Notes under the pieces: model-generated
Databases searched by the model: none
What the model was told of the DNA's origin: nothing
The model's input: the letters and a program-made list of their open reading frames with translations, nothing else
DNA from: Planctomycetota bacterium
Lineage (GTDB): Bacteria; Planctomycetota; MHYJ01; WSZJ01
NCBI GenBank assembly: GCA_016190145.1
Contig: JACPRD010000032.1
Coordinates: forward strand, 1 to 63,030
Length of the DNA stretch: 63,030 nt
Direction: 5' to 3'
In this document: in pieces, positions 7,026 through 14,901 of the stretch
How positions within the stretch are numbered: the stretch's first letter is position 1
Layout: every line of letters starts with the position of its first letter
Made by a program: the position numbers and the translations under genes

Positions 7026-9199
7026 TATTCCCGCTTAAGGTCCATCACGCAGCGGAACCCGATCCGGTCCGACCGCTCCCCCGGCTCCTCCTCCCAGCGC
7101 CGCCAGAGACTGGTCTCCAGCTTCGAACTCCCCCAGTTGGCCCCGCGCACCACACGCTTCTTCCCGGACGTCGGCCCCCACCACACCTCGAGGCTCACTC
7201 CCGGCGCCGGCAGCGTCGCGTGCCAGTCGTAGCACCACTCCGACAGGTTGCCCGCCATGTCCTCAGCCCAGCACGCCGACCGGTCCTCCAGGAACGTGCC
7301 CCCCGCGGCGACCCGCAACGACGTGTCCCCCTCCCCGACGTTCGCAGCCCCTGCCTTCCACTCCGCTCCCCACGGGTACGCCACCGGCCCGTCCGGCGTC
7401 CACGTCGCCGCCCGCTCCCACTCCGCTTCGCTCGGCAGCCTCCTGCGCGCCCACGCCGCGTACGCCCACGCGTCCCACCAGTCCACCCGAGTCACCGGCA
7501 AGTTCCGCGTCTCCGCCGTCACCCGGAACCCCGGCGGCGCGTGGTCCTTGCCCTTGACCTCGTCCACGTGGCAGAGATCGTGGCCCTTGGAAGCGATGTG
7601 CTCGAGAAACTTCGCGTACTGCTCCATCGTGACCTCGCGCGCGTCGATCAGGAACGACGGCACCCAGGCCCTCGCCCCCTCCCCGCCCAGCGCCTCGCGC
7701 CCCGCCGGCACGAACACCACCCCCGCCTTCCACTCCTCCGCAACCTTGCGGCCGACTTCGAGAAGCGCCCCGACCGCCTCGCGGTCCTCCTTCTCCTTCA
7801 GGATCCCCTCCAGCCTCTTGATCGCCGGCCCGTACCGCCCCCGCTTCGCGTCCGCCCGCGCCTGCTCGATCGGACCCGGCGGCGCGGGCGCCTTCTCCCC
7901 ACCCCCCCCGACCGGCGCCGGCGCCGGACCCTGCGCCCTGAGCATCGGCTCCACCTGCTTCCAGCCCCACCACGAGGCGCCCGCCGCCGCGCCCACCAGC
8001 AGCAGAAATCCGAATGCCTTCGGCACCTTCGAAACCCGCTTCGGCTTGAACCCCCCGTACGACTGCGTCGGCTTGGCCAGCGGCGCCATCACCGGCCCCG
8101 ATGGCGCGCGCGGCGCTTCTTTCTTTTCGACATTGGGAAGCGGCGACGCCGGGACGTACGCGGGGCCACGCTTCTTCGTCTTCGATTCCTCGCGGCGCTC
8201 GCGCGCCTCGCGCACCTCGCGGACCGCTTCCGGCTGCGCCTCGGGAGGCGTGGATTCCATGGAGGGCGTCTGGGGAAGCGACCAGACGGGCGACCCGCCC
8301 TGCGGCGCGGGGGCGGCGGCCTCGCCGACCACGGGTTCCTCTCCCGAGGGCGGCGGCAGGGGGGCGCTCGCGCCGGGAATGACCTCTCCGCGCAGCTCGC
8401 GCGCGGCCAGGTCCAGCTCGAACGCGCACTCGGACGCGACGGGGCGCATCCCCGGATTCTTGTCGAGGCAGCGAGCGACGAGGTTCGCGATACGGTCCGG
8501 CACCGCGGGATTCAGGTCCCGGACCTGCGGCGCCGGCTGCGCCCGATGCGCCTTGACAACTTCTTCCCCCGTCCCCTCGAACGGCGGCCGGCCCGTGAGC
8601 GCGCGGTACAGCAGGGCCCCGAACGAATACACGTCCGCCGGCGGGTTGGGCTCCGCGGTCCATTCGGGGGCGAGGTACTCCGCGGTCCCGGGAGCGCCCC
8701 CCGCCTCCGGAACGGCGCGCGCGATCCCGTAATCGCTGACCCGGACGTCCCCTTTCTTCGAGAGCAGCACGTTCTCCGGCTTGAGGTCGCCGTGCCCGAG
8801 GCCGCTCGCGTGGATCGCCTCGAGCCCGCGCGCGACGTCGCGGAACGCCACGGCCGCAAGCGCCGGCTCCATCGCTCCCTGCCGCTTGAGCCGCGCCGCC
8901 AGCGTCTCCCCGTCCACGTAGTGCTGCACGATCACCTTCGCATCCTCGTGCTTCCCCGCGTCCAGGTACGCCGCCAGGTTCTCGTGCTCGAGCGCGCTCA
9001 GCGTCTCGGCGTTCGCGATGAACCGCCGCAGCGCCTCGTCGGTCGCCTCGCTTCCGGGCGGAAAGACCTTGAGGACGACGGCCCGACCGAGCGCCATGTG
9101 CTCGCCCTGGAAAACCTCGGACCAGGTGCCGCGCGCCAGCCGCCGCACGATCTGCACCCCGAGGACCTGCTTGCCGATGAGTTCGAGCGCCTCTGCCAT
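7025..9199 (-). CDS. Transmembrane Ser/Thr protein kinase fused to a formylglycine-generating-enzyme-like domain
   Basis: A 724-residue protein with an N-terminal eukaryotic-type kinase domain (residues ~12-270). It shows a glycine-poor loop RGTWSEVF, Lys44 in VVLKVF, catalytic loop HGDLKPEN (136-143, HGD replacing HRD), DYG (156-158, replacing DFG) and APE (177-179). A proline-rich linker leads to one membrane helix (~396-413). The periplasmic part (~495-722) is an FGE-sulfatase/SUMF1 fold, seen in TMEQYAKFLEH, LPSEAEWERAA, GNLSEWCYDW and RVVRGANWGS. The likely role is phosphosignalling across the inner membrane, with the FGE fold as sensor or binding module. The kinase keeps its key Lys and Asp residues and is probably active. 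A small gene lies 5 bp upstream. Confidence 0.92.
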   Translation of the reverse strand: MAEALELIGKQVLGVQIVRRLARGTWSEVFQGEHMALGRAVVLKVFPPGSEATDEALRRFIANAETLSALEHENLAAYLDAGKHEDAKVIVQHYVDGETLAARLKRQGAMEPALAAVAFRDVARGLEAIHASGLGHGDLKPENVLLSKKGDVRVSDYGIARAVPEAGGAPGTAEYLAPEWTAEPNPPADVYSFGALLYRALTGRPPFEGTGEEVVKAHRAQPAPQVRDLNPAVPDRIANLVARCLDKNPGMRPVASECAFELDLAARELRGEVIPGASAPLPPPSGEEPVVGEAAAPAPQGGSPVWSLPQTPSMESTPPEAQPEAVREVREARERREESKTKKRGPAYVPASPLPNVEKKEAPRAPSGPVMAPLAKPTQSYGGFKPKRVSKVPKAFGFLLLVGAAAGASWWGWKQVEPMLRAQGPAPAPVGGGGEKAPAPPGPIEQARADAKRGRYGPAIKRLEGILKEKEDREAVGALLEVGRKVAEEWKAGVVFVPAGREALGGEGARAWVPSFLIDAREVTMEQYAKFLEHIASKGHDLCHVDEVKGKDHAPPGFRVTAETRNLPVTRVDWWDAWAYAAWARRRLPSEAEWERAATWTPDGPVAYPWGAEWKAGAANVGEGDTSLRVAAGGTFLEDRSACWAEDMAGNLSEWCYDWHATLPAPGVSLEVWWGPTSGKKRVVRGANWGSSKLETSLWRRWEEEPGERSDRIGFRCVMDLKRE

Positions 9200-9204
9200 C
9201 GCGC

Positions 9205-9510
9205 CTAGGCCTTCTTCCGTTTCACCAGCCGCCCCGTGTTGAACCCCCGGGGCCTCGGCCCCGGTGCCGCCCCCTCCTTCACCCCGTCCGCCACATGCGT
9301 CGGCACGAACCCCTTCGGCTTCTCCGCCGCCTCCACCGCCGCGTCGTCAGGCTTCCCGAAGTCGTACCGGTGACTTGAGAACCCCTTCGGCCGCCCCTCG
9401 AGCACCTCGGGGGGAAGCGCCGGTGCCGCCGCCGGCTTCTTCTCATCGGCGGCCTTCTGGGCCGCTTTCTTCCTGCGGAATTCTTCGAAAGGATCCACGG
9501 GCTCGGGCAT
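9205..9510 (-). CDS. Small basic protein with three K/R-GF motifs, upstream of the kinase gene
   Basis: A 101-residue, charged, proline-rich protein with no membrane segment. It contains three spaced copies of a short motif: GRPKGFSSHRYDF, EKPKGFVPTHV and PRPRGFNTGRL. The N-terminal third is a Lys/Ala-rich helix (EEFRRKKAAQKAADEKK). A good GGAGG lies seven bases before the ATG at 9510. It is separated from the kinase start by 5 bp, so the two are almost certainly co-transcribed; it could be a substrate or adaptor of the kinase, which is inference only. No family was recognised. Confidence 0.65.
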   Translation of the reverse strand: MPEPVDPFEEFRRKKAAQKAADEKKPAAAPALPPEVLEGRPKGFSSHRYDFGKPDDAAVEAAEKPKGFVPTHVADGVKEGAAPGPRPRGFNTGRLVKRKKA

Positions 9511-9581
9511 CGCCGGTCCTCCTGCGTTCGTGTTCCGAGGGGTCAGTGTAAGCTCCGGAAGGGGTTTTTGCAGCCTCCCCC

Positions 9582-9610
9582 TTGATTACCGGCGCCTCTA
9601 CCGATAGAAA
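9582..9610 (+). promoter_or_regulatory. Putative sigma70-type promoter of the 9640-11051 genes
   Basis: TTGATT (9582-9587), a 17-bp spacer and TAGAAA (9605-9610) lie 30 bp before ATG 9640. Its location argues against a start codon at 9610, which would fall within the promoter. Confidence 0.45.
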
Positions 9611-9639
9611 TGAGGGTAATCCCATCGGGACTTCCCCCC

Positions 9640-9906
9640 ATGTCCTCCACCCCGCCCCGCCCGCGTTCTCAGCCCGGAGGCGACCTGACCGAGCTCGCGG
9701 TGTCCGTGTTCGACAAGGTCAAGCGGATCAAGTCCGAGAATCCCGACCTCTCCCGCCGGATCGACCGGCTGGAGGCGGACATCCGGAAGAAGATGGTCGA
9801 GATCAAGTCTCTCGTCGAAAAGTTCGACAAGAAGGACAGGGATCTCGTGACCGTCCTCATCATCAACGGTTTCCACAGGACCGCCGATGAAGTCCTCATC
9901 GACTGA
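9640..9906 (+). CDS. Small coiled-coil protein of unknown function
   Basis: An 88-residue soluble protein with a disordered Ser/Pro-rich start followed by a long amphipathic helix rich in Lys, Glu and Asp (residues ~20-65, including SRRIDRLEADIRKKMVEIK) and a short hydrophobic end (LVTVLIINGFHRTADEVLID). ATG 9640 is chosen over ATG 9610 because the promoter-like sequence ends at 9610. The 3' end overlaps the next gene by 20 bp. No family was recognised; coupling to a lipid acyltransferase gene is the only contextual clue. Confidence 0.6.
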   Translation: MSSTPPRPRSQPGGDLTELAVSVFDKVKRIKSENPDLSRRIDRLEADIRKKMVEIKSLVEKFDKKDRDLVTVLIINGFHRTADEVLID

Positions 9907-10684
9907 CCGGGAGAAGAAACGCGACGCCGACCGGACGCACCGGCCGACGCGGACGGTCCGCGCCCTCCCGTTCGGCCCCCTCGGCCCCTATATCCCCTCG
10001 ATCGCCACCGCCTTCGTGCGCACCCTGAGCCGCACCTGCCGCGTCGTCGAGCGCCGCAACGAGGAATACATCGCCACCCGCTTGATGGGCGAAAAGAAGC
10101 CCGTCGTCCTCGCCCTCTGGCACAACCGGATCTTCTTCTCCCTCTACTACATGGACCGCCGCTTCCACCAGCACGGCGCTCCCTTCTCCCTCCTCGTCTC
10201 CGCCAGCAAAGACGGCGAACTCATCGCGCGCCTCATCCAGTACATGAAAGCCGACGTTGTGCGCGGCTCGAGCAGCCGCGGCGGACGCGAAGCCCTCCTG
10301 GCGCTGATGGACCGGACCGACCGCGGCTTCACGGCGGCGGTCACGCCCGACGGACCGCGCGGACCCCGCTACCACGCGCACCCGGGCGCGGTCGTCCTCG
10401 CCCAGCGATCCGGCCTCCCCATCGTCCCCATGACCTGCGGCATCCGCCGCTCCATCGTCTTCAAGTCCTGGGACCGGTTCATCTGCCCCCTTCCCATGTC
10501 CCCCGTCCGCATCCTGTTCGGCGATCCGATCTGGGTCCCCAAGGACGCCGACGAAGGCATGCGCGAGTACTTCCGCCAGAAGCTGCAGAACGACCTGATC
10601 GCGCTGACCACCGAAGCGGACGACTGGCGGACCCTGCGGAGGACGCCGCCTGCCCGCGGTCGGACGCTTTCCTCAGGGCATTGA
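9887..10684 (+). CDS. DUF374 lysophospholipid acyltransferase-like protein
   Basis: A 265-residue protein. The segment VVLALWHNRIFFSLYY supplies the conserved WHxR variant of the acyltransferase HX4D-like motif, followed by SASKDGELIARLIQYM, VVRGSSSRGG and TPDGPRGPRYHAHPG, all hallmarks of DUF374 proteins (LPLAT superfamily). These act at the inner membrane and are thought to acylate lipid A-like or phospholipid acceptors, consistent with a Gram-negative-type envelope. The basic N-terminal 25 residues are unusual and may bind membrane. It overlaps the small coiled-coil gene upstream and lies 1 bp from the SUI1-like gene downstream. Confidence 0.85.
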   Translation: MKSSSTDREKKRDADRTHRPTRTVRALPFGPLGPYIPSIATAFVRTLSRTCRVVERRNEEYIATRLMGEKKPVVLALWHNRIFFSLYYMDRRFHQHGAPFSLLVSASKDGELIARLIQYMKADVVRGSSSRGGREALLALMDRTDRGFTAAVTPDGPRGPRYHAHPGAVVLAQRSGLPIVPMTCGIRRSIVFKSWDRFICPLPMSPVRILFGDPIWVPKDADEGMREYFRQKLQNDLIALTTEADDWRTLRRTPPARGRTLSSGH

Positions 10685-10685
10685 A

Positions 10686-11051
10686 GTGGGGCTCCGGATT
10701 CCCTGTCTGAGGTGCGGGAAGTGGGAGGAGGAGTGCGCGTGTCCGGCGCTTCCCCGCGAGCGGGAGCCCGAGCCGCCACCGGTCGTGGAGGTTTCCGTCG
10801 CGAAGCCGGAGGTTCGCGCCGAGGTGATCCGGATGCGGCGCGAAAAGCGCGGGGGCGGCCGCGAGGTGGTGGTCTTCGAGGGATTTCCGCGCGACGTGGA
10901 TCTTGAAGCGCTTGCCGGCGAGCTGAAGAAGGCGTGCGGGACGGGCGGGACGGCGAGACAGGGCGCGATCGAGCTGCAGGGCGACGTGCGCAATCGTGTC
11001 TCGGAACTCCTGCTCTCCAAAGGCTTTCGGACGGTCCGGGCGGGCGGGTAG
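10686..11051 (+). CDS. SUI1/YciH-like translation factor with N-terminal zinc-knuckle-like motif
   Basis: A 121-residue protein with a GTG start one base after the previous stop. Residues ~55-121 match the eIF1/SUI1 fold: REVVVFEGFPRDVDLEALA, KKACGTGGTARQG, IELQGDVRNRVSELLLSKGF. Bacterial YciH proteins of this fold influence start-codon selection and stress translation. The first 20 residues add four cysteines (CLRCGKWEEECACP) that could bind zinc, a feature not typical of E. coli YciH. It lies 330 bp upstream of the rpsB operon, giving a translation-related neighbourhood. Confidence 0.85.
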   Translation: MGLRIPCLRCGKWEEECACPALPREREPEPPPVVEVSVAKPEVRAEVIRMRREKRGGGREVVVFEGFPRDVDLEALAGELKKACGTGGTARQGAIELQGDVRNRVSELLLSKGFRTVRAGG

Positions 11052-11100
11052 CGGGCGGCGAAGTCGCGACGCGGTCCTTCGCCCTCGGCTCACGAACGGC

Positions 11101-11201
11101 AGGGCAAGGTCAAGGGCAAGGTCAAGGGCAAGGGGGCGCGGCTGACGCCGCGCCAAGGCGACGGCCCCCAATTCAACATTCAAAATTCACCATTCATCAT
11201 T
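11101..11201. repeat. Two short tandem-word repeats before the rpsB promoter
   Basis: At 11101-11132 a 12-bp unit AGGGCAAGGTCA is repeated almost three times as direct repeats. At 11169-11201 a looser iteration of ATTCANN words follows, AT-rich in GC-rich surroundings. They occupy the gap after the SUI1-like gene. No coding potential or clear hairpin is seen. Confidence 0.55.
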
Positions 11202-11241
11202 GCCTTTCCTCTCCCCCCTCTCTTCCCCCTCCATCCCACCC

Positions 11242-11269
11242 TTGACCTCCCCCCCTCCCCGCGTACAAT
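11242..11269 (+). promoter_or_regulatory. Sigma70-type promoter of the rpsB-tsf-pyrH-frr operon
   Basis: TTGACC (11242-11247) and TACAAT (11264-11269) are separated by 16 bp, five of six matches in each box. The predicted transcript begins near 11276, giving a ~108-nt leader before rpsB. Confidence 0.7.
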
Positions 11270-11321
11270 GCTCCTCCCTTTCGCCTCGCGGCTGCGTATC
11301 CCCGCGTGAACCGGGGAGCCT

Positions 11322-11337
11322 CGCCCGATGTCGGGCG
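11322..11337 (+). promoter_or_regulatory. Leader hairpin upstream of rpsB
   Basis: CGCCCGA-TG-TCGGGCG forms a tight 7-bp stem in the predicted 5' leader. Ribosomal-protein operons often carry autoregulatory leaders, and S2 leaders are known in several phyla. This one is only a hairpin by inspection, with no motif match claimed. Confidence 0.35.
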
Positions 11338-11383
11338 CGGTCTCGGCGGAGGCGACGAACAGCCAGACCCTACCGGAGGATGC

Positions 11384-12292
11384 ATGGCCCTCGTTTCCGT
11401 CCAGGAACTCCTGGAGTCCGGCGTCCATTTCGGACACCGCGTCAGCCGCTGGAACCCGAAGATGAAGCCCTACATCTTCGGCAAGCGCAACCTGATCCAC
11501 ATCATCAACCTGCGCGAGACCATCAAGGGCCTGATCCAGGCCTACGAGTACTGCAAGCGCCTCGCCGCCGAGGGACAGGAAATCCTGTTCGTCGGCACCA
11601 AGCGCCAGGCCAAGAAAGTCGCCGAAGTCGAAGCCGCCCGCTGCCAGCAGCATTTCGTCAGCGAGCGCTGGATCGGCGGCACCATCACCAACTTCACCAC
11701 CATCAGTTCCCGCCTCAAGCGGCTCCTCGAGATCGAGTCGCAGGAAGCGGCGGGCACGCTCGACCTGTACACGAAGAAAGAGAAGTCGATGGTGATGCGC
11801 GAAAAGCGCAAGCTGAAGCGCAATCTGGACGGGCTGCGGAACATGAAGAAGCTGCCCGCGGCGCTGGTCGTGGTGGACCCGAAGAAGGAGAAGATCGCGG
11901 TCCAGGAGGCCCGGAAGGCGGGCCTTTCCGTGATCGCGCTCATCGACACCGACGGCGACCCGAGCCGAGTGGACATCCCGATCCCGGGGAACGACGACGC
12001 GATGCGCGTGATCCAGATCGTCTTCCAGCGCCTCGCCGACGCGATTCTCGAAGGCAAGCAGAAATACCTGCAGGTCCTCAAGGCGCAGGAGGAGCAGCGG
12101 CGCAAGGAGGAGGAGGAGCGCAAGAAGAAGGCGGCGGAGGAGGCGAAGAAGAACGCCGAGAAGGCCGCGATCGCCAAGGCCGAGGCCGAGAAGGCGGCGG
12201 CCGCCAAGGCCGCGGAGGCAGCGAAGGCAGGAGCCGCGAAGGCGGAAACCGACAAGGAAACCGCCGCGTCCGAGGGAGCCAAGCCGAGTTAA
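11384..12292 (+). CDS. rpsB: 30S ribosomal protein S2 (uS2)
   Basis: A 302-residue protein starting MALVSVQELLESGVHFGH. It carries the S2 signatures WNPKMKPYIFGKRNLIHI, VGTKRQAK and RWIGGTITNF, and the PIPGNDDAMR motif near the rRNA-binding end. After residue ~225 a ~75-residue Ala/Lys/Glu-rich charged helix extends the protein beyond the usual 230-260 residues; such tails occur in some lineages. GGAGGA sits only three bases before the ATG. First gene of the rpsB-tsf-pyrH-frr operon, an arrangement conserved across bacteria. Confidence 0.97.
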   Translation: MALVSVQELLESGVHFGHRVSRWNPKMKPYIFGKRNLIHIINLRETIKGLIQAYEYCKRLAAEGQEILFVGTKRQAKKVAEVEAARCQQHFVSERWIGGTITNFTTISSRLKRLLEIESQEAAGTLDLYTKKEKSMVMREKRKLKRNLDGLRNMKKLPAALVVVDPKKEKIAVQEARKAGLSVIALIDTDGDPSRVDIPIPGNDDAMRVIQIVFQRLADAILEGKQKYLQVLKAQEEQRRKEEEERKKKAAEEAKKNAEKAAIAKAEAEKAAAAKAAEAAKAGAAKAETDKETAASEGAKPS

Positions 12293-12361
12293 GACGGTCC
12301 GTCGTGCCGATAACGGTGGGGCGGGCACCAGCCCGCCCCTCCTTCGCATTCAGGGGATGAC

Positions 12362-12976
12362 ATGAGCATCGATGCCTCTCAGGTCAAGGAACTCCGGGAA
12401 CGCACCGGGGTCGGAATGATGGAGTGCAAGGGCGCCCTCGTCGAAGCCAACGGCGACATGGAGAAGGCCGCGGAAATCCTCCGCAAGAAAGGCATCGCCA
12501 AGGCCGACAAGCTCGTCGGCCGCGAAGCCAAGGCCGGCCGGGTCGGCTCCTACGTCCACTTCAACGGCAAAGTCGCCACCCTCGTGGAACTCAACTGCGA
12601 GACCGACTTCGTCGCCAACACCGACGACTTCCAGAACCTTCTCAAGGACATCGCCCTTCACATCGCGTTCGCGAAGCCGACCGTCGTCAACCGCGAGCAG
12701 CTCCCCAAGGAGCTCGTCGAGAAGGAAACCGCCCTCTACTCCGATACGGTCAATGGCAAGCCCCCGGAGATCGCCGCGAAAATCGTCACCGGCAAGCTCG
12801 AAAAGGGCCTGTACGTCCAGCACTGCCTCCTCGACCAGGTCTTCTGCAACGAGGAGAAATTCAAGGGCACGATCGGCGACATGATCAAGGCCGCCGTCGG
12901 CAAGATCCGCGAGAACATCTCCGTCCGCCGCTTCGCCTGGAGCGAAGTCGGCGTCGGCGGCGCGGCGAGCCTGTGA
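12362..12976 (+). CDS. tsf: Elongation factor Ts
   Basis: A 204-residue EF-Ts that exchanges GDP for GTP on EF-Tu. The N-terminal UBA-like domain has [19 protein letters not shown], then the signature [20 protein letters not shown] with [10 protein letters not shown]. It is a short-form EF-Ts, missing much of the second core subdomain of the ~280-residue E. coli protein, similar in size to the Thermus factor. The stop codon overlaps the GTG start of pyrH (GTGA), indicating translational coupling. Confidence 0.96.
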   Translation: MSIDASQVKELRERTGVGMMECKGALVEANGDMEKAAEILRKKGIAKADKLVGREAKAGRVGSYVHFNGKVATLVELNCETDFVANTDDFQNLLKDIALHIAFAKPTVVNREQLPKELVEKETALYSDTVNGKPPEIAAKIVTGKLEKGLYVQHCLLDQVFCNEEKFKGTIGDMIKAAVGKIRENISVRRFAWSEVGVGGAASL

Positions 12977-13686
12977 GCGAAGCCCGCTACAAGCGGATTC
13001 TGCTCAAGGTTTCCGGGGAAGGGCTGTGCGCCACCGGCAACAAGGGTCTGGACATCGACGAGATCGACTGGCTCGCGAAGGAGATCCTGAAGGCGCGGGA
13101 TCTGGGCGCGCAGGTGGCGGTAGTGGTGGGCGGCGGGAACATCGTGCGGGGCGTGGAGCTGTCCAAGCGCGGAGTCACGGCGCCGACGGCCGACTACATG
13201 GGGATGCTGGCGACGGTGATCAACTCGCTCGCGCTCCAGGACGTGCTCGAGAAGCACGGCGCGGCCGTGCGCGTGGCGACGGCGATCTCCGTGCACAGCG
13301 TGGCGGAGCCCTACATCCGCCGGCGCGTGCTCGCGCACCTCGAGAAGGGCCGGATCGTCATCCTCGCCGCCGGCACCGGCAATCCGCACGTCACGACGGA
13401 CACGGCCGCGGCCCTGCGCGCGACGGAACTGGGCTGCGAGGTCATCCTCAAGGCCACCAAGGTCGACGGCGTCTACACCGGCGACCCGAACAAAGACGCG
13501 AAAGCCGTCAAGATCGAGAAGCTCTCCTACATGGACGTCCTGAACCAGCGCCTCAAGGTCATGGACTCGACTGCGATCTCGATGTGCATGGAGTACCACA
13601 TCCCGATCATCGTCTTTAACCTGAAGAGCGCCGGCAACATCGCCCGGGTGGTCCAGGGCGAATCCATCGGAACCATGATCTCCTAG
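12973..13686 (+). CDS. pyrH: UMP kinase
   Basis: A 237-residue amino-acid-kinase-fold enzyme that phosphorylates UMP to UDP in pyrimidine synthesis. The start [13 protein letters not shown], the nucleotide-binding [26 protein letters not shown], and [12 protein letters not shown] in the lid are diagnostic of bacterial hexameric UMP kinase. The GTG start at 12973 overlaps the tsf stop; longer in-frame extensions upstream run through tsf and are not credible. Canonical position between tsf and frr. Confidence 0.96.
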   Translation: MSEARYKRILLKVSGEGLCATGNKGLDIDEIDWLAKEILKARDLGAQVAVVVGGGNIVRGVELSKRGVTAPTADYMGMLATVINSLALQDVLEKHGAAVRVATAISVHSVAEPYIRRRVLAHLEKGRIVILAAGTGNPHVTTDTAAALRATELGCEVILKATKVDGVYTGDPNKDAKAVKIEKLSYMDVLNQRLKVMDSTAISMCMEYHIPIIVFNLKSAGNIARVVQGESIGTMIS

Positions 13687-13694
13687 AGGTTTCC

Positions 13695-14255
13695 ATGTCC
13701 TACGACGACATCCTGCTGGAAGCGGACGACAAGATGGACAAGGCCGTGGGCGTCCTCACCGAGGAGTTCAAGGGGATCCGCACCGGCCGCGCGACGCCCG
13801 CGCTCGTCGACCATCTCGTGGTCGAGTACTACGGCGCACCGACGCCCCTCAAGCAGGTGGCCTCGATCTCGTGCCCCGACCCGCGCATGATCGTCATCAA
13901 GCCCTACGACGTGAGCGCGCTTCAGGGCATCGAGAAGGCCATCCAGAAATCCAATCTCGGCATCAATCCCCAGAGCGACGGCAAGCTCATCCGCCTCGCC
14001 ATCCCGCCCCTGTCCGAGGAGCGCCGCAAGCAGATGGCCAAGATGGCGCGCGACACCGCCGAGAAGGCCAAGGTCGCGATCCGCAACATCCGCCGCGACG
14101 CGCTCAAGCAGGCCGAGGAAGAAGAAAAGAAGGGCAAGATGACGGAGGACGAGCTGACGCGCTTCAAGGACGAGATCCAGAAGTCGATCTCCGACCACGA
14201 AAAGAAGATCGACGACCAGGTGGAGAAGAAGTCGAAGGAGATTCTGGAGGTTTAG
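13695..14255 (+). CDS. frr: Ribosome recycling factor
   Basis: A 186-residue RRF that, with EF-G, splits post-termination ribosomes. The three-helix bundle sequence is typical: FKGIRTGRATPALVDHLVVE, YYGAPTPLKQVASISCPDPR, GINPQSDGKLIRLAIPPL and SEERRKQMAKMARDTAE, ending in a Lys/Glu-rich helix. Length matches the family (about 185). AGAGG lies before the ATG, and it follows pyrH by 8 bp. After the stop a short run of CGTTCGCCGTTGCC-like words (14262-14293) occurs where a terminator would be expected. Confidence 0.97.
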   Translation: MSYDDILLEADDKMDKAVGVLTEEFKGIRTGRATPALVDHLVVEYYGAPTPLKQVASISCPDPRMIVIKPYDVSALQGIEKAIQKSNLGINPQSDGKLIRLAIPPLSEERRKQMAKMARDTAEKAKVAIRNIRRDALKQAEEEEKKGKMTEDELTRFKDEIQKSISDHEKKIDDQVEKKSKEILEV

Positions 14256-14393
14256 GCGAGACGCGTTCGCCGTTGCCGCTCGCCGTTCGATCAGTTCCGA
14301 ACCTCGCCGTCCCGCTCCTTGATAACCTGTTGTCCAGTCATGTCCGACCGAGGGATTCCTCCGTAGACGACCTGCTCCGCAAATGAGGTGATT

Positions 14394-14513
14394 CGATTTG
14401 CGAGGGGGTTTGAGCGGGGCGGCGGAGCACGGCGCGGGACCGGGCGCGCAGCCCTTCGCGCGCCAGGGTCCGCGCCGAGCGGAGCCGCCTCGCTCAAACC
14501 CCCTCGCAAATCG
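14394..14513. repeat. 120-bp palindromic element abutting tRNA-Lys
   Basis: Perfect 23-bp terminal inverted repeats (14394-14416 and 14491-14513) begin CGATTTGCGAGGGGG. The inner part contains CGGCGGAGCACGG, an apical CCTTCGCGCG and GAGCGGAGCCGC, and would fold into one long hairpin. The right end coincides with nucleotide 1 of tRNA-Lys. A related 119-bp element precedes tRNA-Glu. Confidence 0.8.
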
Positions 14514-14585
14514 AGGGCGTAGCTCAGCCGGTAGAGCAACAGCCTTTTAAGCTGTGGGTCGTGGGTTCGAATCCCACCGCCCTCA
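14513..14585 (+). tRNA. tRNA-Lys (UUU)
   Basis: A full cloverleaf: acceptor GAGGGCG pairs with CGCCCTC plus discriminator A, D arm GCTC...GAGC, anticodon stem ACAGC/GCTGT with loop CTTTTAA (anticodon TTT), and T arm GTGGG-TTCGAAT-CCCAC. CCA is not encoded. The 5' end directly follows a palindromic element. Confidence 0.95.
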
Positions 14586-14632
14586 TTTTGAAGGACAGGT
14601 CCTGCGGGGGCGGAAGATCGGACGGCGCTCGT

Positions 14633-14751
14633 CAATTCGCGACGGGGTTCAAGGGCACGGCGGAGCACGGGGCGGGACGGGGAGCGCAGTCCTTCGCGCG
14701 ACCCGGTCCGGCCCGAGCGGAGCCGCGCCCGCCGAACCCCATCGCGAATTG
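14633..14751. repeat. 119-bp palindromic element abutting tRNA-Glu
   Basis: Terminal inverted repeats beginning CAATTCGCGACGGGGTTC and ending GAACCCCATCGCGAATTG, with two kinds of small mismatch. The core (CGGCGGAGCACGG, CAGTCCTTCGCGCG, GAGCGGAGCCGC) matches the element before tRNA-Lys, while the arms differ in sequence but remain self-complementary. It ends two bases before tRNA-Glu. Confidence 0.8.
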
Positions 14752-14753
14752 AA

Positions 14754-14828
14754 GCCCCCATCGTCTAGGCTGGTCTAGGACACGGGCTTTTCAAGTCCGC
14801 GACACGGGTTCAAATCCCGTTGGGGGTA
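14754..14828 (+). tRNA. tRNA-Glu (UUC)
   Basis: Acceptor GCCCCCA pairs with TGGGGGT, discriminator A; the anticodon loop TTTTCAA gives anticodon TTC; the T arm is ACGGG-TTCAAAT-CCCGT. No encoded CCA. It lies 168 bp downstream of tRNA-Lys with a palindromic element between them. Confidence 0.95.
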
Positions 14829-14901
14829 TCGTCGTTCGGCGCCGGCCCGGCCGCAGCCTCGCGCGCCGGCGCTTCACTTCGTTTCCACGGAGACTCCTTC
14901 C

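Noticed and set aside
11101-11201. CRISPR array
   Set aside because: Tandem units have no spacers and are only 7-12 bp; no cas genes are present.
14291-14761. Minus-strand frame with IRTHDPQLKRLLLYRLSY
   Set aside because: This is the well-known false frame antisense to tRNA-Lys; the tRNA and palindromic elements explain the sequence.
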